A stretch of 59,757 nucleotides of DNA from Anaerolineaceae bacterium (GTDB lineage: Bacteria > Chloroflexota > Anaerolineae > Aggregatilineales > Phototrophicaceae). Below the pieces are notes generated by a model that worked only from the letters and a program-made list of their open reading frames with translations, ran no database searches and had not been told where the DNA came from. Of this stretch, positions 25,381 through 34,912 are shown piece after piece. A program made the position numbers and the translations under genes. How positions within the stretch are numbered: position 1 is the first letter of the stretch; each line of letters starts with the position of its first letter. Location of the stretch: assembly GCA_007693385.1 (NCBI GenBank), contig REDR01000032.1, forward strand, positions 1 through 59,757, in the 5' to 3' direction.

Positions 25381-27834
25381 ATGGAGAATCTAGCGCAAAT
25401 CGCACCGTTGATTATCCTGTTCCCGGCTATCGGCGCGTTCATCAATTTCTTCTGGGGCGCGAAGATGGGAGAAGGTGCGTCCGCGATGGTGGGGACGGTG
25501 GCTTCGGGGTCGTCATTTCTGGTGGCGCTCGGCCTGCTGGCCTACTTGACCGGCAACGGATTTAACCCGGCGGTCATCAATCCGCCCCTGCTGGATAGCT
25601 GGATACGGATTGATTCAGTCGGATTAGATATATCGTGGCAAACGCGGGTGGATACGCTCAGCGTCAGCATGACGTTATTCGTGACGTTCGTCGGCACGCT
25701 GATCCACATTTACGCGGCGGGTTATATGCACGGCGACCCGCGCTTTTCGCGTTTCTTCGCTTATCTCAATATGTTTTTGGCCTTCATGCTCATCCTCGTG
25801 ATGGGCAATAACCTGCTGATGATGTTCGTCGGCTGGGAAGGCGTTGGATTGTGTTCTTATCTGCTGATTAGCTTCTGGTGGGATAAGCCGGGCGGCGAAG
25901 GCATCGCCAACAGCAACGCCGGACGCAAAGCGTTCATCGCTAACCGCGTCGGCGACTTCGGCGTGCTGATAGCGATTTTCCTGTCGTTCTGGGCGTTTGG
26001 CACGCTGGATTATTACAAGCCGAACGAAATCCCCAACCCGCAAGTGAGCGCGGCGCATCTCGAAGAAGAGACCGACTCCAGTCGGGTGTTCTACTCCTTC
26101 GCGGATGAAGATGTGGAGATGTCGCAGTTGGGCATGTTCGGGCAGGTGGCGCGTTACGTCCGCATCGACGAAGCGGCGTCCGTGTCGCTGGATAACGCCC
26201 GCACCATCCTGAATCAAGCACGCGGCACCGGCGATGAGCAACTGATCGCGCAGGCCGAAGCCTTGCTAGAGACCACCCGCGCCGAAGCGGACGCCAACCG
26301 GCCACAGTTCAACATCGGCCCGGCGACGTTCGGCATCGGCACACTGTTGACGCTCATCACGCTGTTCATGCTGTTAGGCGTGACCGGCAAATCCGCGCAG
26401 ATACCGCTTTTCGTGTGGTTGCCGGATGCGATGGCCGGGCCGACTCCGGTCAGCGCCCTCATCCACGCCGCGACGATGGTCACGGCGGGCGTCTATATGA
26501 TGGTGCGCTCTAATATCATGTTCCATCATGCGGAACTGACATCGATCATCGTGGCGCTGATCGGCGCGACGACGGCGCTGGTGGCGGGGTTCATCGCCAT
26601 CGGCCAATTCGACATCAAGCGCGTGCTGGCCTACAGTACCATCAGCCAGCTTGGTTTCATGGTGGCGGCGGTGGGCTTGGGTGCGTATGTGGCGGCGATG
26701 TTCCACATGATAACCCACGCCTTCTTTAAGGCTCTGCTGTTTTTGGGTAGCGGCTCGGTCATTCACGGCATGGAACACGGACATCATCACGTCCACCTGC
26801 ACGACGCCGACCATCCCGAAGCGGTCACGCATGACTCGCACGACGACGACGGCTTCGACCCGCAAGATATGCGCTATATGGGCGGTCTGCGCGAGAAGAT
26901 GCCGGTTACGTACTGGACATATCTATTCGGCACGATTGCGCTGGCCGGTATCTGGCCGTTCGCCGGTTTCTGGTCGAAAGACGAAATTCTGCTGGATGCG
27001 TGGTATGTCGGCTTCGAGAAGGGGCTGTTTCAAGGCTTCATCGTGCTAGGCTTGCTGTTCGCGGCGGCGGCGTTCACCGCGTTCTATATGTGGCGTCAGA
27101 TCGAGATGGTATTTCATGGCAAACCACGCCACGAAGCCGCCGAACACGCCAGCGAAAGCTCCCGCTCTATGACGATCCCGCTTGTCATTCTGGCATTCTT
27201 CGCGCTGTTCGTCGGCTTTATCAACATCCCGAGCGGCATCGGCTTCCCGTTCACGTTCGGATTAGAAGGCGTGCTGGGCGTGCATCTGCTGGGTGACTTC
27301 CTTGAGTACAGCATCTTCGCGGAGGCGTTCAACCTGTTGACGTTCAACGCGCTGATCGCGATTCCGGCGCTGGCCGTCGGCATCGGCGGCATTCTGGCCG
27401 CGCGTTCGGTCTACGGCGGCGGTAAGGCGATTGACGCGAGCGGGCAAGACCCGCTACAGGCCGACCCGAACACCGCGTTGGTGTGGAACGTGGCCTATGC
27501 GCGGATGTACTGGGACGAGATTTACTTTGCGCTGATTATCAATCCGTATATCCGGATTGCTGATTTCCTGTACGAAGTGGTCGATTGGGGTTTCCTGCAC
27601 GACTACTTCCACGATTCCGTACTGATACGCGGCTATCGCTCGATGGGCGATCTGCTAGCCCGTCCGTTTGATCTGGGTATCATTGACGGGGCGGTGAACG
27701 GTCTGGGGTGGTTGGCTGGCCGCATCGGTGGCGGCCTGCGCCTGACGCAGACCGGTTATGTTCGTACTTACGCCGTTGCGTTGTTGCTTGGTGTCGTAGC
27801 GGTCATCATTTTGATGCTACTGCCACTGATTTAA
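25381..27834 (+). CDS. nuoL: NADH-quinone oxidoreductase subunit L, long form
   Basis: 817 residues; usual NuoL is about 600-700. It is the distal antiporter-like proton-channel subunit. GWEGVGLCSYLLI (with the key Glu) and GKSAQIPLFVWLPDAM are present. Two additions stand out: a hydrophilic loop of about 110 residues (about 205-316, with IDEAASVSLDNARTIL), of which some 65 are extra by my estimate, and a His/Asp-rich stretch near 462-492 (GHHHVHLHDADH, HDSHDDDG). The C-terminal lateral-helix and final helix region is present. Confidence 0.95.
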   Translation: MENLAQIAPLIILFPAIGAFINFFWGAKMGEGASAMVGTVASGSSFLVALGLLAYLTGNGFNPAVINPPLLDSWIRIDSVGLDISWQTRVDTLSVSMTLFVTFVGTLIHIYAAGYMHGDPRFSRFFAYLNMFLAFMLILVMGNNLLMMFVGWEGVGLCSYLLISFWWDKPGGEGIANSNAGRKAFIANRVGDFGVLIAIFLSFWAFGTLDYYKPNEIPNPQVSAAHLEEETDSSRVFYSFADEDVEMSQLGMFGQVARYVRIDEAASVSLDNARTILNQARGTGDEQLIAQAEALLETTRAEADANRPQFNIGPATFGIGTLLTLITLFMLLGVTGKSAQIPLFVWLPDAMAGPTPVSALIHAATMVTAGVYMMVRSNIMFHHAELTSIIVALIGATTALVAGFIAIGQFDIKRVLAYSTISQLGFMVAAVGLGAYVAAMFHMITHAFFKALLFLGSGSVIHGMEHGHHHVHLHDADHPEAVTHDSHDDDGFDPQDMRYMGGLREKMPVTYWTYLFGTIALAGIWPFAGFWSKDEILLDAWYVGFEKGLFQGFIVLGLLFAAAAFTAFYMWRQIEMVFHGKPRHEAAEHASESSRSMTIPLVILAFFALFVGFINIPSGIGFPFTFGLEGVLGVHLLGDFLEYSIFAEAFNLLTFNALIAIPALAVGIGGILAARSVYGGGKAIDASGQDPLQADPNTALVWNVAYARMYWDEIYFALIINPYIRIADFLYEVVDWGFLHDYFHDSVLIRGYRSMGDLLARPFDLGIIDGAVNGLGWLAGRIGGGLRLTQTGYVRTYAVALLLGVVAVIILMLLPLI

Positions 27835-27850
27835 TTGGGGAGCAAAAAAC

Positions 27851-29425
27851 ATGCCTGAAGCACTCTCAGTTGGTTCGAGCTTATCCTTGACCACCATCAC
27901 GCTTTTCTTGCCGATGGTGGGTTTGACTATCCTGCTCTTTATGAACGAAGAGAAGGATAAAGACGCGATCAAGTGGACGGCGTTCGGCTTCACGATTGCC
28001 ACGTTCATCGCTTCGCTGTTGATGGCCTTTAACTTCGATGTCAACGATGCCGGTTTGCAGATGGCACAGCGCAACGACTGGTTGCCGCAACTGGGCATCA
28101 GCTACTTCGTCGGCGTTGATGGCCTTAGTATGTTGATGGTGTTGCTATCGACGATCATCATGCCGATTGCGGTGATGGCTTCTTTCCGCGCTGGCGTGCT
28201 GGAAGAACGCGGACGTAGCAAGCTGTACTATATCTTCATGCTGTTGCTGGAATGGGCGATGATCGGCGTCTTTGTGGTGCAAGACCTCATCATCTTCTAC
28301 ATCTTCTGGGAAGTGACGCTGGTGCCCATGTACTTCTTGATCGGCATCTGGGGCGCGGAGAACCGCGTGTATGCCGCCGTCAAGTTCTTCCTGTACACGA
28401 TGGCCGGTTCGATTTTGATGTTGCTGGCGATCCTGTACGTCGGCAACGCGGCGGGCACGTTCGCCGTGCCGGAAATCATCGCCGGTGTCCAGAGCGGGCA
28501 ATTGACCTTCGTCATGGACGGCGTATTCAGCGAGCAATCGTTCCTGTTCCTCGGCTTCTTGATCGCGTTCGCTATTAAAGTCCCGATCTGGCCGCTTCAT
28601 AGCTGGTTGCCGGACGCACACGTGCAAGCGCCGACGGCTGGCTCGGTTGTTCTGGCCGGTGTCCTGCTGAAGATGGGTACGTACGCGATGATCCGCTTCA
28701 ACCTGCCGATGTTCCCCGAAGCGTCCGTCACATGGGCGCCGGTGGTGGCCGGTCTCGGTGTCATCGGCATCATTTACGGCGCGTGGGTGTGCTACGCGCA
28801 GACCGACATGAAGAAGCTGGTCGCGTATTCATCGGTCAGCCATCTCGGTTTTGTGGTGCTGGGTATCTTCTCGCTGACGCCGCAGGGCATTCAGGGCGCG
28901 ACGATCCAGATGATTAGTCACGGTATCAGCACCGGCGGCTTGTTCTTGATGGTCGGTATGCTGTACGAGCGCCGCCATACCAAGCTGATGGCGGCCTATG
29001 GCGGCATCTGGAAGGCGATGCCGGTATTCGGCGGTATCGGCCTGATTATCTCGCTATCGAGCATGGGCTTGCCCGGCTTGAATGGCTTCGTCGGCGAATT
29101 CACCATCTTGCTCGGCGCGATTGGTAGCGGCGTGCTGGGGATCGGCTTCGCGCTGGTCGCCACCGTCGGCGTCATTCTGGCGGCGGTCTACATCCTCAAG
29201 ATGTTTCAGGCGATTTTCATGGGCGAGCTAGACAAAGAAGAGAACATGAACCTGCCGGACCTACACTGGCAAGAGATCGCGGTGCTGGTGCCCATCCTGC
29301 TGTTGATCTTCTGGATCGGCCTACAGCCGTCGGCATGGTTCGATATGCTGGACGCGACGACGGCCAGTTTGATCGCAGGGATTGCCGACTTTGCGCCGGA
29401 GATCATCGTTCAGGCCGGTTCATAA
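27851..29425 (+). CDS. nuoM: NADH-quinone oxidoreductase subunit M
   Basis: 524 residues, standard antiporter-like subunit. The channel residues are visible: Glu in FWEVTLVPMYFLIG, Lys in AIKVPIWPLHSWLPDAH, and Lys in VLLKMGTY. It starts 16 bases after nuoL. Confidence 0.97.
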   Translation: MPEALSVGSSLSLTTITLFLPMVGLTILLFMNEEKDKDAIKWTAFGFTIATFIASLLMAFNFDVNDAGLQMAQRNDWLPQLGISYFVGVDGLSMLMVLLSTIIMPIAVMASFRAGVLEERGRSKLYYIFMLLLEWAMIGVFVVQDLIIFYIFWEVTLVPMYFLIGIWGAENRVYAAVKFFLYTMAGSILMLLAILYVGNAAGTFAVPEIIAGVQSGQLTFVMDGVFSEQSFLFLGFLIAFAIKVPIWPLHSWLPDAHVQAPTAGSVVLAGVLLKMGTYAMIRFNLPMFPEASVTWAPVVAGLGVIGIIYGAWVCYAQTDMKKLVAYSSVSHLGFVVLGIFSLTPQGIQGATIQMISHGISTGGLFLMVGMLYERRHTKLMAAYGGIWKAMPVFGGIGLIISLSSMGLPGLNGFVGEFTILLGAIGSGVLGIGFALVATVGVILAAVYILKMFQAIFMGELDKEENMNLPDLHWQEIAVLVPILLLIFWIGLQPSAWFDMLDATTASLIAGIADFAPEIIVQAGS

Positions 29426-29445
29426 GCGCGGCATAGGGGAGTCTC

Positions 29446-30951
29446 ATGATTGATGTTCCAAGTATTGCAGACCTGAACCTGACCGTTACGTTTCCGGCGG
29501 TGTTTCTGGCGCTGTTCACGATGGTTGTGCTGATCGTTGATCTGTTCATCCCGAAGGATCGCAAAATCCGCACCGCGCACCTGACGCTCGGTGGGCTGGT
29601 GGTCGCCTTCGTGTGGAATGTGCTGGTCTTCGATAGTAACCAGACCGCGCTAGGCGGCATGTACATCGCGGATTCGTTCAGCGGGTTTATCAACTTCATC
29701 GCGTTGACGGCGGCCATCATCACCTGCTTCCTGAGCGTGGACTACCTCAAGCGCACCGGCATCGAGCAGGGCGAGTTTTACTCGTTGTTGCTGTTCTCGA
29801 CGGCGGGCGTGATGTTCATGGGCGCGGCCAGCGATTTGATCGTGGTATTCATCGCGCTGGAAATCCTCAGCATCCCGCTTTACGTCATGGCCGCTATGCG
29901 CTACCGTGACGCGAAATCAGAAGAAAGCGGTTTGAAGTATTTCATTCTCGGCGCGTTCGCCAGCGCGTTCTTCCTGTATGGCGCGGCGCTGGTCTACGGC
30001 GCGACGGGCACAACCTCCCTGCCGGAAATCTTCGCATCAGTGGAGGGCATCGTCGCCACCGATAGCGGGGCGCGGTTGTATCTGGTATTGGGCGCGGCCT
30101 TGATCTTCGTCGGGCTGGGCTTCAAAGTGGCGGTTGTACCGTTCCATATGTGGACGCCGGACGTTTACGAAGGCGCACCGACTCCGGTCACCGCGTTCAT
30201 GAGCGTGGCGGCGAAGGCGGGCGGTTTCGCCGCGCTGTTGCGTCTGATGGTCATCGCCTTGCCGGAACTGACGGCCAATATCGGCGACACCATCGCCATC
30301 TGGCAGACCACTATCGCCATTGTCGCCGCCGCGACGATGATCTTAGGTAATTTCGTCGCCATCGTGCAGACCAACGTCAAGCGTATGCTGGCGTATTCGT
30401 CCATCGCGCACGCCGGTTACATCCTGATGGGTGTGGCGGCGGTGGGCACAATCGGCGTCGCAGAAGAAGCCACCCGCGCCGCGTTGATCTACATGCTGGC
30501 GTATACCTTCACCAATCTCGGCGCGTTCGCGGTGGTGATGGCGCTGGAAAAGGACGACGGAAGCGGCACGCAGATTGCAGACTTCAAAGGACTCAGCCGC
30601 AGTCGGCCTTTGCTGGCGGTGATGATGGCCTTCTTCATGCTCAGCTTGACCGGCGTGCCGACCACTGCCGGATTCATCGGCAAATTCTTGCTGTTCGGCG
30701 CGGCGCTGGAGGCCGGTCTGGTTCTGCTGACGATCATCGGTGTGCTGACGAGTGTGGTCAGCGCGTACTACTATGTGCGGATTATCGTCAATATGTATCT
30801 GGAAGACGGCGAAGGCGATCCGGCGGAGGGCGCGACGCAATATCTGAATTACGCGACCTATGCCGCGTTTGCCGGTACGCTCATCATCGGCCTGTTCCCG
30901 TTCCTAGCGGTCAATCTGCTGGATACGATGATGATTGCCGGTCTGTTTTAG
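29446..30951 (+). CDS. nuoN: NADH-quinone oxidoreductase subunit N
   Basis: 501 residues. Third antiporter-like subunit; ALEILSIPLYVMAAM and KVAVVPFHMWTPDVYEGAPTP are diagnostic. Standard length. Last gene of the nuo operon. Confidence 0.97.
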   Translation: MIDVPSIADLNLTVTFPAVFLALFTMVVLIVDLFIPKDRKIRTAHLTLGGLVVAFVWNVLVFDSNQTALGGMYIADSFSGFINFIALTAAIITCFLSVDYLKRTGIEQGEFYSLLLFSTAGVMFMGAASDLIVVFIALEILSIPLYVMAAMRYRDAKSEESGLKYFILGAFASAFFLYGAALVYGATGTTSLPEIFASVEGIVATDSGARLYLVLGAALIFVGLGFKVAVVPFHMWTPDVYEGAPTPVTAFMSVAAKAGGFAALLRLMVIALPELTANIGDTIAIWQTTIAIVAAATMILGNFVAIVQTNVKRMLAYSSIAHAGYILMGVAAVGTIGVAEEATRAALIYMLAYTFTNLGAFAVVMALEKDDGSGTQIADFKGLSRSRPLLAVMMAFFMLSLTGVPTTAGFIGKFLLFGAALEAGLVLLTIIGVLTSVVSAYYYVRIIVNMYLEDGEGDPAEGATQYLNYATYAAFAGTLIIGLFPFLAVNLLDTMMIAGLF

Positions 30952-30986
30952 CGGCGGCTGATAAACACTTTCTCATGCTATACCCG

Positions 30987-31030
30987 AATCCCCTCCTGTT
31001 GCCCCGTCGGGTAGCGAAGGGGATTTTGTT
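30987..31030 (+). terminator. Weak terminator-like hairpin after nuoN
   Basis: AATCCCCT (30987-30994) pairs with AGGGGATT (31018-31025) across a GC-rich loop and is followed by TTGTTGATT. The long loop makes it a weak call. Confidence 0.35.
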
Positions 31031-31056
31031 GATTGATGGATTGATGATTTTTCTTC

Positions 31057-31156
31057 GTTCTTTTTTCTGTAGAAAAAAGAACCAAAAAAGACTTTTGCAT
31101 TTGTTCAAAAGTCCCTGCCAAAAGTTTTTGGTCTCACCTTTTTTCAAAAAGGTGAG
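31057..31156. repeat. Array of four A/T-rich hairpins
   Basis: In 100 bases there are: GTTCTTTTTTCT/AGAAAAAAGAAC (31057-31082), GACTTTTG/CAAAAGTC (31090-31113), CCAAAA/TTTTTGG (about 31118-31131) and CTCACCTTTTT/AAAAAGGTGAG (31133-31156). Parts resemble the sequences near 8221-8250 and 37545-37575, so this is probably a repeat family. It lies between nuoN and the glycosyltransferase. Confidence 0.6.
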
Positions 31157-31185
31157 AAAAAAGTGACAAGAATCCTGTCTAATGT

Positions 31186-33936
31186 ATGATGACGCTTGAT
31201 CGCCATACGTATATCGGCTGTGCGTTGCTGGTGTTGCTGGTCGCCGCTTGCCTGCGCCTGTACGGGCTGGGCACGTACCCGCCCGGCCCGCACTACGACG
31301 AAGCCGCCAACATCCTCATCACGCGCAGTATCGCGCTGGACGGCGCGAATATGTTCCCCATCGCCCCCAGCTATCAAGGCCGCGAGAGCCTGTATTTTTA
31401 CATGGCCGCGCCGCTATTTCGCGCTGTGCAGGCCGGTGATTTCACCCTGCGCGTGACCAGCGCCTTCAGCAATCTCATCACCATAGCCGCCGCGATGACG
31501 CTGGGGCGGCTGATGTTTGGTGGGCGGCGCGGGCTGGTCATCGGGCTGGCGGTGGGCGTCAGCATGGCGATCTCATTTCACATGATGTTCATGGGGCGGC
31601 AGGCGTACCGCGCCGTCACCCTGCCGATGATGCAGGCGCTCGGCTTGCTGTTCCTGTGGCGCGGATTGTATGCGCGGCGCATGACGTTCAGCGCGTTGTG
31701 GCTGGCGCTGGGCGGCGCGTTCAGCGCGGGGGCGCTTTACACGTATATGTCGTCGCGCCTGTTCCCGTTGTGGCTGGTGCTGGCCGCGCTGGTCTTGCTG
31801 TGGGCGGATCGTCATTTGTGGCGGCTGAGACTGGCGCAGGGGGCGGTCTTTTTCGCGGCGCTGGCGCTGTTCGCCGTGCCGATGGCGTCCTATGCGCTGG
31901 ATAACCCCGACATCTTCCTGCAACGGCTGACCGAAGTGCAGGACGGCGAAGTGACGGTCACGCTGGCGGAGAGCGTCCGCCGCCATGCGCTGATGTTCTT
32001 CATTGAGGGCGATTACGGCAATCTGCGCTATAACATCCCGGGCAGGCCGTACTTCACATGGATCGAAGCGCCGCTATTGCTGATCGGCGGCTGGTTGGCG
32101 GTGCGCGGGGCATTCACGGCGCGGGATGGGCGGCGACGGGCGGCGTATGCGTTGATCGCGCTATCGCCGTTGATGATCGCGCCGAGCGTGGTGGCGGTGG
32201 CCGGATTCCCGCCCAGTCACATGCGTTCGCTGGGCATGGTGCCGCTCATCTTCTTGATGGTTGGCGTCGGCGCGGCGTTCGTGCTGGAGCGCATCAAACC
32301 GCGCTGGATTCTGCCCGCGTTGCTGGCTGGCTTGCTGATCGGCGGCGGCGCGGTGGGCTGGCAATACGCGCATTGGGCGCGGGGCGCGGAATTATTCCGG
32401 CAGGCTGACGCCGATCTCGCAGAGGCGGCGCGCTGGCTTGACGAAAACGCGGCGGATCGTCCGGTTTATGTGGCCGCGTTTCATCGTCAGCACCCGACGA
32501 TCATCGCGCTGTATGATGGCGCGGTGACGTGGTTGGGGGCGGATAGCTTGATCTTGCCGCCGCCCGATGTCGAAGGCGTGGTCATCTTCGCGCAGGCGAT
32601 CACGCCGCCCGCCGCGTGGCGCGACTATCTGCAACCGATCCCCGCCGACACGATACCGTCCGCCAGCGATGGCGTGACTCCGGCCTTCGGCGCGTATACC
32701 GTGCGCGGCACGCCGCCGGAAATCCCGCCCTCTGCGCCGTCTAATCGCTACATCACGCTGTTGTCGGCGTCTGCTCCGGCGATCACGGCGGGCGAAAGCG
32801 GGGCGCTGACGTTAGTCTGGCACATTAACGCCGACGTGCCGTTCTATAGTTTGCGTCCGGTGGTGCGCCTGCGCGATCCGTCCGGCGTTGAACTCGCGCT
32901 GACTGACCCCTTCCTGCTGGATACGCAGACATGGCGGGCAGGGGAGACGATCATCCAGAATATCCGGCTAGATGTGCCATCGGCCACGCCGCCCGCCGAC
33001 TACGCCATCGAAATCACATGGGTGGATCGGGCGACGGATACATTCTTGAACAGCGTCAACCCGGATGGCACGTCCGCCGGTATCGTGATGACCCTGCCGG
33101 ACGTGGTGCGAGTCGTCGCGTCCGACATCGCCCCGAACATCCGCCCGCCACGCGGCGAAATGGTGACGGTGGCTGACGGCGTGACGTTGCTCGGCTGGGG
33201 TGGCTTCGTCGGGCGCGATGGCGACATGCCACAGTATCGCGGTGGTGAGCGCCTGACCGTGCCGCTTTACTGGCAGGCCAGCCCCGCGTCGGGTGAACGC
33301 GCCGACGTGACCGTGACGGCGCGGCTAGGCGACGACATCCCATTGCCAGCGCTGACGTGGGCGCATCCGCCCGCCCGTTGGCGCGATGGTGAAATCAACC
33401 GCGTATATGCTAGCTGGTCGCTTCCGCGTGATTTAGCGGCGGGCGATTATGCGCTGGTGCTGGAAGCCGGAACATTAACGCTGACACTCGGTTCTATCCG
33501 CGTGGACGGCCAGCCGCGCCTGTTGACGCCGCCGCCGGTGGCGGAAAGAGTCGGCGCGGTGTATGGTGACGAGATCGCGTTATATGGTTATACATGGACA
33601 CAGAACGGCGATTCGTTTACGCTAGAATTGGTGTGGCACGCGCTCCGGCCACCACAAACCAGCTACACTGTATTTGTGCATCTGGTGGATTCGGCGGGGC
33701 AGATTCTTGACCAGCGGGACGCCATCCCGCAAAACTACGATTACCCTACGGATTTATGGGAATCTGATGAGTATGTGCGCGATGTATACGTATTTGACCG
33801 CCTGCCCGATGATTTAGACGCCGTGTTAATCGGTTTATATGACCAATTAACAGGGGGGCGGCTCTATGTTTCGCCGACGCCGGATGGCATAATACATGAC
33901 TACATACCAATTAAGATTCCTATGAGAGAACGTTAA
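31186..33936 (+). CDS. Large membrane glycosyltransferase (GT39/ArnT-like) with extracytoplasmic C-terminal domain
   Basis: 916 residues. The N-terminal half has about 10-11 membrane helices. The first outer loop has PPGPHYDEAANIL, whose Asp-Glu pair matches the acidic residues of dolichyl-phosphate-mannose mannosyltransferase-like enzymes. The second half (about 510-916) is soluble, beta-rich, with repeated segments (TLVWHINADVPFYSL, LELVWHALRPPQTSYTVFVHLVD). It probably transfers a lipid-linked sugar on the outer face. Donor and acceptor are unknown. Confidence 0.82.
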   Translation: MMTLDRHTYIGCALLVLLVAACLRLYGLGTYPPGPHYDEAANILITRSIALDGANMFPIAPSYQGRESLYFYMAAPLFRAVQAGDFTLRVTSAFSNLITIAAAMTLGRLMFGGRRGLVIGLAVGVSMAISFHMMFMGRQAYRAVTLPMMQALGLLFLWRGLYARRMTFSALWLALGGAFSAGALYTYMSSRLFPLWLVLAALVLLWADRHLWRLRLAQGAVFFAALALFAVPMASYALDNPDIFLQRLTEVQDGEVTVTLAESVRRHALMFFIEGDYGNLRYNIPGRPYFTWIEAPLLLIGGWLAVRGAFTARDGRRRAAYALIALSPLMIAPSVVAVAGFPPSHMRSLGMVPLIFLMVGVGAAFVLERIKPRWILPALLAGLLIGGGAVGWQYAHWARGAELFRQADADLAEAARWLDENAADRPVYVAAFHRQHPTIIALYDGAVTWLGADSLILPPPDVEGVVIFAQAITPPAAWRDYLQPIPADTIPSASDGVTPAFGAYTVRGTPPEIPPSAPSNRYITLLSASAPAITAGESGALTLVWHINADVPFYSLRPVVRLRDPSGVELALTDPFLLDTQTWRAGETIIQNIRLDVPSATPPADYAIEITWVDRATDTFLNSVNPDGTSAGIVMTLPDVVRVVASDIAPNIRPPRGEMVTVADGVTLLGWGGFVGRDGDMPQYRGGERLTVPLYWQASPASGERADVTVTARLGDDIPLPALTWAHPPARWRDGEINRVYASWSLPRDLAAGDYALVLEAGTLTLTLGSIRVDGQPRLLTPPPVAERVGAVYGDEIALYGYTWTQNGDSFTLELVWHALRPPQTSYTVFVHLVDSAGQILDQRDAIPQNYDYPTDLWESDEYVRDVYVFDRLPDDLDAVLIGLYDQLTGGRLYVSPTPDGIIHDYIPIKIPMRER

Positions 33937-33937
33937 C

Positions 33938-33965
33938 TTGTTAAACTTAAATCATCTGTTATAAT
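33938..33965 (+). promoter_or_regulatory. Promoter for FHA/MarR genes
   Basis: -35 TTGTTA (33938-33943), a 16-bp spacer and -10 TATAAT (33960-33965), followed by the palindrome AATAACGTTATT. Confidence 0.6.
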
Positions 33966-34005
33966 AACGTTATTGTGAAATTCCCAACAAAGGTCAGAAA
34001 AAACT

Positions 34006-34356
34006 TTGCGTAAAAGTATCCAGGTGGATGGTGATATTCATATCAGTTTAGCGGGTGAAGATGCGGAAGATTGGACTTTGCAAGCGCCCCGCGTCGAAGG
34101 TTACGTCATCGGGCGTTCTGACCCTGATAGCGAGTACGCCCCCGACATCGACCTGACGCCGCATCACGGCCTGGATTATGGTATTTCGCGCCGTCATGCC
34201 GCACTCGTCGCTTATCGCGGCGTGGTGCATGTGGTTGATTTAGGCTCGATGAATGGCACTTACATCAACGGTGAGCGCCTGTCGGTCAATAGCGCTTATC
34301 CACTTCATGAGGGCGACCGTTTGAGTATCGCAAATTTAGATTTGTTAATCATATAG
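34006..34356 (+). CDS. FHA-domain protein
   Basis: 116 residues starting with TTG (RKSIQVDGDI...), about 12 bases after AAAGG. It is almost entirely one forkhead-associated domain, with IGRSDP, ISRRHAAL and LGSMNGTYINGERL, the phosphothreonine-binding core. It reads phosphorylated partner proteins; no kinase gene is in the window. The MarR gene follows 29 bases later. Confidence 0.9.
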   Translation: MRKSIQVDGDIHISLAGEDAEDWTLQAPRVEGYVIGRSDPDSEYAPDIDLTPHHGLDYGISRRHAALVAYRGVVHVVDLGSMNGTYINGERLSVNSAYPLHEGDRLSIANLDLLII

Positions 34357-34385
34357 TAAGTTAGCATTAGATTGAGAGTGGTAAC

Positions 34386-34844
34386 ATGATGCAAGACAAG
34401 ATTCAACAAGACAATGACCTGCTGTTTGACGGTTCGGTGTGGTGCAACCTTGATGTTGCGTTACGCAGTGTAGATCAAGCTCTGCGGCGACGTATTCGCC
34501 CCTCAGAGCTGACCGTCATCGAGTGGTATATCCTGCGAGCGCTGTACGAAGAAGACGGTCGGCACGCTTCGGAACTGGCGCGGGCTGTTGGTCGGGCGGC
34601 TACGTCCTTCACGCCTAATCTGGACAAGTTGCAGTCCAAGGACTACATCGAACGCCGTCCGGATGCCGCAGACCGTCGCGCCGTGCGTATCTTCCTGACG
34701 CAAAAAGGCCACGATGCCCGCGAGGAAGTGCTGGAAAATGCGGTGAAAGTAGACCGTGAAATGCGTGAATTGTTCGACGCGGGCGAATTCGCCGGTTTCG
34801 AGACGGTAGTGCGCGGTCTGCAAATATTGGATAATTTGGGTTGA
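34386..34844 (+). CDS. MarR-family transcriptional regulator
   Basis: 152 residues, winged helix-turn-helix. The recognition region is ASELARAVGRAATSFTPNLDKLQSKDYIERRPDAADRRA-like (about 60-98). The wing is DAADRRAVRIFLTQKG. Ligand and targets are unknown. Co-transcribed with the FHA gene. Confidence 0.9.
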   Translation: MMQDKIQQDNDLLFDGSVWCNLDVALRSVDQALRRRIRPSELTVIEWYILRALYEEDGRHASELARAVGRAATSFTPNLDKLQSKDYIERRPDAADRRAVRIFLTQKGHDAREEVLENAVKVDREMRELFDAGEFAGFETVVRGLQILDNLG

Positions 34845-34875
34845 AAGAAACCCTGACGAGCAACAATCGCAAAGA

Positions 34876-34906
34876 GGGGGACGGCGGTAGTCGTCCCCGT
34901 TTTTTG
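34876..34906. terminator. Terminator after MarR gene
   Basis: GGGGACG / CGTCCCC hairpin followed by GTTTTTT. It serves the + strand genes; the convergent oxidoreductase gene starts its 3' end just after. Confidence 0.8.
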
Positions 34907-34912
34907 TATCTG

